Shown here one piece after another: positions 13,465-18,592 of a DNA stretch of 18,592 nt. Position 1 is the stretch's first letter, and each line of letters opens with the position of its first letter. The notes below the pieces were generated by a model, which ran no database searches, was not told where the DNA came from, and worked only from the letters and a program-made list of their open reading frames with translations. The stretch lies in contig JAUYIW010000008.1 in the NCBI GenBank assembly GCA_030688135.1, positions 1 to 18,592 of the forward strand, written 5' to 3'. The position numbers and the translations under genes were made by a program. The DNA comes from Candidatus Uhrbacteria bacterium (GTDB lineage Bacteria; Patescibacteriota; Patescibacteriia; UBA9934).

Positions 13465-14375
13465 CATCCTCAATCGAAAAAGATATTTACCGCACCATTG
13501 CATATTTTGCTTATTTCGGTTATCCGTTAACTCAGTTTGAGATTTGGAAGTGGATGTTACAGCCGGCAAGAAAATATTCTTTAGTAGAAGTTTTGGAAAC
13601 TCTTGAGTCATCGATTTGGCTTAATAATGAAATAGAGGCCGAAGACGGCTTTTTTGGAATGCATGGAAGGTTTGGAGGAATTGAAGATCAGATTTGTATG
13701 AAGCATAGTAGATTTTTAAATGCCATAGAGAAGCATAGGAAGCTCAAGAAAGTTTTAAAATATGTAGCTCGAATTCCAACAGTACGTGGAGTTGCAATGT
13801 GTAATTCTTTGGTATTTCATCACACTAAACAATCAAGCGATATTGATTTATTTGTAATAACTGAGGAAGGACGAGTTTGGACAACGCGTTTGCTAGCCGT
13901 AACTCCCATGAAGTTATTGCGCCAACGCCCAGGTGAGGCAGGAAGAGATGCAGTTGATATGAGTTTTTTTGCAGACCCGAGTGCACTGTGTTTTGAGGCT
14001 TTAAAGATCGATAATAATGATCCGTACATGAGCATGTGGATTCGTTCGCTAGTGCCACTTTATGAATGTGAGTCTGGAGTTTTTAGTGATTTTGAATGGA
14101 AGAATAAATGGGCGAGCGACTCACTACCTAACACGACTATGCGAAAGCAGGCGTTTGCAGATCGGTTGCGCTTGCATTTGCGTTTTCCACATTGGATGGT
14201 TACAGAAAAAACAGCGCAAAAGTTTCAACAACGGCAAATGCCAAATGAGCTAAGCGAGATGGCTAACAAAAACACATGCGTTGTGATAAGAGATAATCTT
14301 TTGAAGTTTCACAAGAATGATCGTAGGGTTGAGATAGCAGAAGCTTTAAATGAAAAAATAAAAATATGCGAATAG
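13461..14375 (+). CDS. Nucleotidyltransferase-fold protein of a surface-glycan operon
   Basis: A 304-residue soluble protein. Residues 110-134 (starting GVAMCNSLVFHHTKQ and containing SSDIDLFVITEEGR) match the polymerase-beta-type nucleotidyltransferase pattern, with metal-binding Asp127 and Asp129 in SDIDL; the usual upstream GS is replaced by NS. The N-terminus (RTIAYFAYFGYPLTQFEIWKWM, 11-32) resembles a small winged-helix segment. The substrate is unknown; such domains add nucleotides to sugars, antibiotics, RNA or proteins. It overlaps the flippase-like gene by 4 bases and the O-antigen-ligase-like gene by 10, so all three are translationally coupled. I infer a role in the same glycan pathway. 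A toxin-antitoxin role is unlikely given the context. Confidence 0.78.
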   Translation: MTSSIEKDIYRTIAYFAYFGYPLTQFEIWKWMLQPARKYSLVEVLETLESSIWLNNEIEAEDGFFGMHGRFGGIEDQICMKHSRFLNAIEKHRKLKKVLKYVARIPTVRGVAMCNSLVFHHTKQSSDIDLFVITEEGRVWTTRLLAVTPMKLLRQRPGEAGRDAVDMSFFADPSALCFEALKIDNNDPYMSMWIRSLVPLYECESGVFSDFEWKNKWASDSLPNTTMRKQAFADRLRLHLRFPHWMVTEKTAQKFQQRQMPNELSEMANKNTCVVIRDNLLKFHKNDRRVEIAEALNEKIKICE

Positions 14376-15721
14376 GAAGAAGTAATTTTGAACATGTTCG
14401 CCAGGTAGTATTAGACTGGGGCTTGCCGATTTTGTTTTTTCTTTTGCCTTGGCAGACGCGATGGATTTTTGGATTTGAACTAATCGGTGGGCAGATCTTT
14501 GAATATGGAATTCTTAGTTTATACGCAACAGAAGCGTTGCTGTTAATCTTGGCATTAATTCAATTGCCTTCTTTAGTCGCACGAGGCCGAGCAATTTTAA
14601 AAAATGGTACTGGCATTACGGAAATACTTTGGCCAACCCACATAGGCGTGGGAATGGCAGTGCGTACATTGGCTGTATTATTTGTAGCAGGTCTATCTGT
14701 GTTTGTGGCTATTAGCAAGGCAGTCGCATTGGTTCAGCTAATGCATCTTGGTTTTACTATGCTCCTTTTTGTAATGCTTTTGGACAGAAGGGTAGATATA
14801 AAGAAAGTAATGATTGGTTTTAGCGCTGGCCTTGTATTACCAGCTTTGCTTGGAGCGTATCAATTTATTGTTGGCGAGTCTGCAGCTTCAACTTTTTTGG
14901 GACTTGCTTCGCGTGAAGCTGCACGGCTTGGAGAGTCTGTAATTGAACTTGGTGCTGCTCGTGTGCTACGTGCTTATGGATCGTTTTCACATCCAAATAT
15001 TTTGGGAGGCTACCTAGCTGTTTCAATTGTAGGGATTATTGGACTATGGAAATATTTAAAAACAACACGCGAGAAATGGACTTTGTCTGTTGTTGGATTT
15101 ATTTGCGCAATTGGGCTTGTACTTACTTATTCCAGGTCAGCTTGGATTGGACTAGCGTTTGGTTTGATACTTGGAGGTTTGATTTTAATAAATAAAAATA
15201 CTGCTCAAATAAGAAAATTGTTAGTACCGGTTACTATAATAGTTATTGGTTTTGCACTAACGTTATCAATCGTTGCTCCATTTGTAGCAACAAGACTAAG
15301 TGTGGAGTCGTTGCTCGAACAACGATCGGTAAGCGAGCGAATCGAGCAGTACAATGAGTTTCCGTCTGTCATAGGATCACGCTGGTTATTTGGTTTAGGC
15401 ATTGGCAACTATGCGCTGTTAATTGAGAACGCTTATCCTGGTAGAGAATGGTGGGAGTATCAACCTGTGCATAATGTTGTTTTATTAATTATTGGCGAGA
15501 TTGGTTTGGTTGGATTGATTGTGATTTTGTGGTGGGTTATGAGCATAGATAGAATAAATTTTAAGCGCTTACCAGACCCAGATGCTGTAACAGCGTTTAT
15601 GGTGAGCAATGTAGTAATTGTAGTTTTGTTTTTTGATCATTATATTTGGAGCACTTGGTCAGGATTGGCATTAATTGCCTATGTAATGGCACTCACGGTG
15701 CGGCTTGGAGAAGCCGAATAG
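14366..15721 (+). CDS. O-antigen ligase family (Wzy_C) polytopic membrane protein
   Basis: A 451-residue protein with about 11 spans. RAYGSFSHPNILGGYLA (202-218) followed by LVLTYSRSAWIGLAFGLILG (251-270) is the Wzy_C core, and a long extracytoplasmic loop follows (about 305-372) containing GIGNYALLIENAYPG and QPVHNVVLL with the conserved His369. The family includes WaaL-type ligases and Wzy polymerases; the sequence does not decide between them. In a Patescibacterium without lipopolysaccharide it could ligate glycans to surface proteins or lipids. The start ATG 14366 overlaps the previous gene by 10 bases. A repeat-derived terminator follows at 15811-15914. Confidence 0.92.
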   Translation: MRIGRSNFEHVRQVVLDWGLPILFFLLPWQTRWIFGFELIGGQIFEYGILSLYATEALLLILALIQLPSLVARGRAILKNGTGITEILWPTHIGVGMAVRTLAVLFVAGLSVFVAISKAVALVQLMHLGFTMLLFVMLLDRRVDIKKVMIGFSAGLVLPALLGAYQFIVGESAASTFLGLASREAARLGESVIELGAARVLRAYGSFSHPNILGGYLAVSIVGIIGLWKYLKTTREKWTLSVVGFICAIGLVLTYSRSAWIGLAFGLILGGLILINKNTAQIRKLLVPVTIIVIGFALTLSIVAPFVATRLSVESLLEQRSVSERIEQYNEFPSVIGSRWLFGLGIGNYALLIENAYPGREWWEYQPVHNVVLLIIGEIGLVGLIVILWWVMSIDRINFKRLPDPDAVTAFMVSNVVIVVLFFDHYIWSTWSGLALIAYVMALTVRLGEAE

Positions 15722-15810
15722 CAGAGGCGTTACAGAACTAAATATCGAGTAACTGGTCTGTCGGCAGAAGGGCTAGAAGATCTAGTGGGGCTAAACAAAT
15801 CCAGATATTC

Positions 15811-15904
15811 ACCATCTCGAACTGAGGCTAGATGAACCGACCGAATGTGAGAGATCTTACACGAAAAGATTTCTTCTCACGACAAACTACCTCGTCGGAA
15901 TGGT
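15811..15904 (-). repeat. Second copy of the palindromic intergenic repeat
   Basis: Reading the minus strand it starts ACCATTCCGACGAG, contains GAGAAGAAATCTTTTCG and AAGATCTCTC, and ends CAGTTCGAGATGGT. These match the module at 12075-12279 in the same order but lack its central expansion. Outer arms ACCAT/ATGGT are inverted repeats. Confidence 0.65.
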
Positions 15905-15914
15905 GATTTTTTTT
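15811..15914 (+). terminator. Repeat-derived terminator after the glycan operon
   Basis: The palindromic repeat folds into a long hairpin immediately followed by eight T's (15907-15914), 180 bases after the O-antigen-ligase-like stop. The combination fits intrinsic termination in the plus direction. Confidence 0.55.
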
Positions 15915-16014
15915 ATTTCCTTTCACCTCTTTAACCCCTCCGCTTGTTGTATGACCCCACATTTCGTTTTGTAGTTCTGTATAGTTTGTAGGTCTGTAAC
16001 TACTTAATGATTTC

Positions 16015-16043
16015 TTGACAAAAAACCCATATTTCGTTAAACT
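16015..16043 (+). promoter_or_regulatory. groES promoter
   Basis: A perfect -35 TTGACA (16015-16020) is followed after 17 bases by TAAACT (16038-16043), a 4/6 match to the -10 consensus. It would give a leader of about 20 bases. No heat-shock operator was found. Confidence 0.65.
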
Positions 16044-16070
16044 TTGGCCTTAAATTAATATTAGAATCTT

Positions 16071-16361
16071 ATGAATCTTAAACCAGTAAGCGATCACTTA
16101 GTACTAAAATCACTCGATGCCGAGACCGTTAGAGCGTCAGGAATAATTATTCCGGATACTGTGAACAAAGAGCGTCCGGAAAAAGGTGAGGTACTAGCAG
16201 TTGGTCCAGGAAAGATGTTAGAGAACGGAACTCGTCAGCAGGTTGAGATTAGAGTTGGTGATAAAGTACTTTTTAAAAAGTACGCACCAGACGAAGTAGA
16301 GGTAGATGGTGAGAAGTATTTAATTATTAGTGCCGACGATGTGATGGCGGTGATCGAATAA
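16071..16361 (+). CDS. groES: Co-chaperonin GroES (Hsp10)
   Basis: Lid of the GroEL chamber; a heptameric 96-residue ring subunit. Family landmarks are clear: LKPVSDHLVLKSLDAE at the start, the mobile loop around residues 17-34 (ETVRASGIIIPDTVNKE, corresponding to the usual KTAGGIVLPDSAKEK), GEVLAVGPGK (39-48), VGDKVLFKKYAPDEVEVDGEKYLI (62-85) and the C-terminal DDVMAVIE. The length is normal. It is preceded by a TTGACA promoter. GroEL follows after an unusually long 211-base spacer, so the two may not be expressed in strict 1:1 proportion. Confidence 0.98.
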   Translation: MNLKPVSDHLVLKSLDAETVRASGIIIPDTVNKERPEKGEVLAVGPGKMLENGTRQQVEIRVGDKVLFKKYAPDEVEVDGEKYLIISADDVMAVIE

Positions 16362-16572
16362 CGATAGTTCGTTAGCCCTTCGGGCCGTTCGTGCTCGCTA
16401 CGCTCGCGTTCGTGACCGGCTAATATACGTTGCCGGTCGTTCATTCCGAAACTAACAGGGCGAAGCCCTACGAACCTTCAGTTGTCAGACTAACCTGCCT
16501 GCCGGCAGGTAGGCGGCAGAACTCAGTCGTCAGTTGCCAATGAACAGTCAGTAATCAGTAAACCTAAAATAT
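16362..16572. other. Structured 211-base spacer between groES and groEL
   Basis: Contains several hairpins: GCCCTTCGGGC (about 16374-16384), GACCGGC/GCCGGTC (16415-16439), GGGCGAAGCCC (16458-16468) and the near-perfect 20-bp palindrome at 16494-16513. It also has repeated GTTCGTG words and, at the right end, CAGT-rich repeats before groEL. No gene is present. GC content is clearly higher than in the flanking genes. Confidence 0.75.
16494..16513. repeat. Near-perfect 20-bp GC palindrome
   Basis: CCTGCCTGCC followed by GGCAGGTAGG; only one base pair deviates from perfect symmetry. This CCTGCCGGCAGG-type word looks like a dispersed genomic repeat, but only one copy lies in this window. Confidence 0.75.
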
Positions 16573-18213
16573 ATGACAGCAAAACAAATTACATTTAACG
16601 AAGATGCTCGCAAGGGCTTGAAAGCTGGAATTGATAAGCTTGCAAACGCTGTTAAGGTTACACTTGGTCCAAAAGGTAGAAATGTAATTCTTGACCGTGG
16701 TTATGGCGCGCCAACAGTTACTAAAGACGGCGTTACAGTTGCAAAGGAAATTGAGCTTGAAGATAAGATTGAAAATCTTGGCGCTGAACTTGTAAAAGAA
16801 GTTGCCAGTAAAACAAACGATGTTGCAGGAGACGGTACAACAACTGCTACAGTGCTTGCGCAAGCCATGGTAGAGGAAGGTATGAAGCTTGTAAGCGCTG
16901 GAATCGATCCGCAGGCGTTGCGTCGCGGAATGGAACGCGCAGTAGAGTCGGTAGTTGCAACAATCAAAGAGATGGCTCGTCCGGTTCATGGAGAAGAGAT
17001 TAGGCAAGTTGCCTCAATCTCGGCAAATGACGCGGAGATAGGAAAGATCATAGCGGAAGCTATGGATAAAGTAGGAGAGAACGGCGTCATTACAATTGAA
17101 GAAGGTCAGTCGTTTGGAATCGAAGTTGATGTTGTGGAAGGAATGCAGTTTGATCGCGGATATCTTTCACCTTACATGGTAACAAATGCCGAACGAATGG
17201 AAGCAGAATATAATGACGTGCCAGTTTTAGTGACAGATCAAAAAATCAGCTCGGTGCAATCGTTGCTTCCAATACTTGAAGCCATTGCAGGAACTGGCAA
17301 AAAGGATTTGGTGATTATCGCAGAAGATATTGACGGCGAAGCGCTTGCGACTTTGGTTGTAAATAAGCTACGCGGTGCATTCAACACGCTTGCCATTAAG
17401 GCTCCAGCGTTTGGTGATAGGAAAAAGGCAATGCTTGAAGATATTGCAGTTGTTACAGGTTCAACACTTGTAAGTGAGGAAACCGGAATTTTGCTTGAGA
17501 GCATTGATTTGAGTCATCTTGGAAAGGCGCGTCGTATAGTTTCCACAAAAGATACAACAACAATTATTGAAGGTGCTGGTGAGAAGCACAAGATTCAAGA
17601 AAGAGTGGCTCAAATTAAACAACTCATTGAACAGTCTACTTCGGACTTTGAAGGTGAGAAATTAATGGAGCGACTTGCTAAACTTGCTGGCGGAGTGGCG
17701 GTTATTAAAGTTGGTGCAGCGAGCGAAGTTGAGATGAAAGAGAAGAAGCATAGAATCGAAGATGCTGTTTCGGCAACGAAGGCCGCAGTTGAAGAGGGTA
17801 TTGTGCCAGGCGGAGGCGTTGCATTGGTGCGAGCTCAGTCTGCTTTGTCAGAATTACGATCAACACTTGAAGCTAGCAACAAGGAAGAAGCGCTTGGTGT
17901 GAAAGTGCTCGAGCGTGCAATGGAGGTACCACTTCGTCAAATCGCCGATAACGCCGGCGCTAAAGGTGAAGTTATAGTTGAAGAGGTTAGGGCACATAGC
18001 GGTGCTTACGGATATAACGCTCAGATTAATGAATACGCGAACGATATGATTGCTGACGGAATAATCGATCCTGCAAAAGTTACTCGTTCTGCTGTTCAAA
18101 ATGCAGCTTCGATTGCTGTAATGGTGATTACAACAGAGGTTGCGATAACGGAAATTCAAAAAGATGAGCCGGGAATGCCGTCAATGGCACAGGGCGGAAT
18201 GGGCATGATGTAG
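16573..18213 (+). CDS. groEL: Chaperonin GroEL (Hsp60)
   Basis: The 14-subunit ATP-driven folding chamber. The 546 residues have all family landmarks: VTLGPKGRNVILDRGYGAPTVTKDGVTVAKEIE (about 29-61), the ATP-site GDGTTTATVLAQAM (86-99), IEEGQSFGIEVDVVEGMQFDRGYLSPYM (apical domain start), APAFGDRKKAMLEDIAVVTG, KHRIEDAVSATKAAVEEGIVPGGGVAL and a short GGMGMM tail. There is no insertion or frameshift. The start ATG 16573 has no Shine-Dalgarno sequence (AAACCTAAAATAT precedes it). A hairpin terminator follows at 18293. Confidence 0.99.
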   Translation: MTAKQITFNEDARKGLKAGIDKLANAVKVTLGPKGRNVILDRGYGAPTVTKDGVTVAKEIELEDKIENLGAELVKEVASKTNDVAGDGTTTATVLAQAMVEEGMKLVSAGIDPQALRRGMERAVESVVATIKEMARPVHGEEIRQVASISANDAEIGKIIAEAMDKVGENGVITIEEGQSFGIEVDVVEGMQFDRGYLSPYMVTNAERMEAEYNDVPVLVTDQKISSVQSLLPILEAIAGTGKKDLVIIAEDIDGEALATLVVNKLRGAFNTLAIKAPAFGDRKKAMLEDIAVVTGSTLVSEETGILLESIDLSHLGKARRIVSTKDTTTIIEGAGEKHKIQERVAQIKQLIEQSTSDFEGEKLMERLAKLAGGVAVIKVGAASEVEMKEKKHRIEDAVSATKAAVEEGIVPGGGVALVRAQSALSELRSTLEASNKEEALGVKVLERAMEVPLRQIADNAGAKGEVIVEEVRAHSGAYGYNAQINEYANDMIADGIIDPAKVTRSAVQNAASIAVMVITTEVAITEIQKDEPGMPSMAQGGMGMM

Positions 18214-18292
18214 GAAGCGCGGATAGTCACTGATGTTTTACAGATTACTACGGATGATAGTGGAAGATAGACCGAATACCACAGATAAAAAC

Positions 18293-18318
18293 AAGACGGG
18301 GCGCATGCCTCGTCTTTG
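18293..18318 (+). terminator. Terminator after groEL
   Basis: AAGACGGGGC and GCCTCGTCTT pair over 10 bp (one G-T pair) around GCAT; the T-run is short (CTTTG). Moderate strength. Confidence 0.65.
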
Positions 18319-18348
18319 TGGTATAATTTACGACAAGCAGGGTTTATT

Positions 18349-18483
18349 TACCTTGAATTACGAAACTCGCGATCTTTGCGTTCACGGGCGCCCGTCGCCC
18401 CCGTTCTCCCTACGTTTTAGTAGGGTTCACGGGGATCGACAGCCCGTTCACGCGAATCTCATCGAGTTTCGTAATTCAAGGTA
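18349..18483. repeat. 135-bp long-stem palindromic element
   Basis: The outer arms, 18349-18369 (starting TACCTTGAATTACG) and 18463-18483, are perfect 21-base inverted repeats. The inner part continues as a rod: GCGT/ACGC, ACGGGC/GCCCGT, GTCG/CGAC, CCCCGT/ACGGGG and CCCTAC/GTAGGG closing on GTTTTA, interrupted by repeated TTC internal loops. No coding potential. It could be a MITE-like palindrome or a structured RNA. Confidence 0.8.
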
Positions 18484-18487
18484 TTAT

Positions 18488-18520
18488 AAGACCGGCTCTG
18501 AATTGAGCTGGTTTTATTTG
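18488..18520 (+). terminator. Hairpin terminator after the palindromic element
   Basis: AAGACCGGCTC and GAGCTGGTTTT form an 11-bp stem with two G-T pairs around TGAATT, followed by ATTTG. It directly follows the 135-bp element and may end a transcript that includes it. Confidence 0.65.
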
Positions 18521-18534
18521 ATTATAAACTCGCC

Positions 18535-18560
18535 GGACACCCACAAGGGGTGCCCCTACA
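18535..18560. repeat. Small GC hairpin repeat
   Basis: GGACACCC/GGGGTGCC fold around ACAA with one bulged A, followed by CCTACA. It resembles short dispersed hairpin repeats seen in many environmental genomes; only one copy lies here. Confidence 0.45.
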
Positions 18561-18592
18561 TGATCCAAATAACCCAAATCTTAACATTGTTT

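Larger units (their letters stand above)
15722..16070. other. Intergenic region before groES
   Basis: It holds the palindromic repeat and T-run, then CTGTA-type repeats within an inverted pair GTAGTT (15971-15976)/AACTAC (15998-16003), then the groES promoter. No gene longer than 50 codons and no CIRCE inverted repeat (TTAGCACTC-N9-GAGTGCTAA) is present. Confidence 0.7.

Noticed and set aside
15950..16070. CIRCE heat-shock operator before groES
   Set aside because: No TTAGCACTC/GAGTGCTAA pair or close variant could be found.
16564..17007. 147-codon minus-strand frame opposite groEL
   Set aside because: Antisense shadow of the highly conserved groEL coding region.

Overview
The window looks like a chromosomal piece of a Candidate Phyla Radiation (Patescibacteria) bacterium, probably Parcubacteria-like. 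This is inferred from a short 248-residue YidC without a large periplasmic domain, compact operons with 4-base ATGA overlaps, several housekeeping genes without a Shine-Dalgarno sequence, and a run of small membrane proteins of unknown function. UGA acts as a stop throughout, which argues against the recoded Gracilibacteria/Absconditabacteria. I could run no database search, so taxonomy and family calls rest on motif recognition.

Left part (1-7525, minus strand): a complete type I restriction-modification operon in the order hsdM, serine protease, hsdS, unknown accessory gene, hsdR; hsdR runs off the left edge. It has three unusual parts. HsdM carries an N-terminal MerR-type helix-turn-helix. 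A cytosolic trypsin-like protease with an intact His/Asp/Ser triad lies between hsdM and hsdS. An accessory protein of unknown function is joined to hsdS and hsdR by ATGA overlaps. The hsdM promoter is flanked by two pairs of TCATAG-type sites, each pair spaced 10 bp, suggesting autoregulation by the fused MerR domain. A small ORF (7256-7525) lies just upstream.

Middle part (7526-11957, plus strand): a divergent intergenic region containing a terminator-like hairpin and an open frame without a clear start; a small two-TM protein; a SAM-dependent methyltransferase; a three-TM protein; yraN; then nusA-yidC ending in a strong intrinsic terminator. NusA has a charged insert in its N-terminal domain and an acidic tail.

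Next comes a 368-bp non-autonomous insertion (11994-12361) with 24-bp terminal inverted repeats and an exact 8-bp target duplication, i.e. a MITE. It contains palindromic repeat modules and a degenerate tRNA-like half. A related palindromic repeat recurs in the opposite orientation at 15811-15904, where it ends in a T-run and probably terminates the preceding operon.

Right part (12421-18213, plus strand): a three-gene overlapping operon (flippase-like/LPG-synthase-type membrane protein, nucleotidyltransferase-fold protein, O-antigen-ligase-like protein), probably for cell-surface glycans, then groES and groEL separated by a 211-bp structured spacer and without a recognisable CIRCE element. 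The window ends with a terminator, a 135-bp perfect-ended hairpin element, a second terminator and a further small hairpin repeat.

A recurring theme is short-period direct repeats (8, 9 or 13 bp) in the control regions of otherwise ordinary genes, and -10 boxes placed 5-9 bases from the start codon, suggesting leaderless transcripts.
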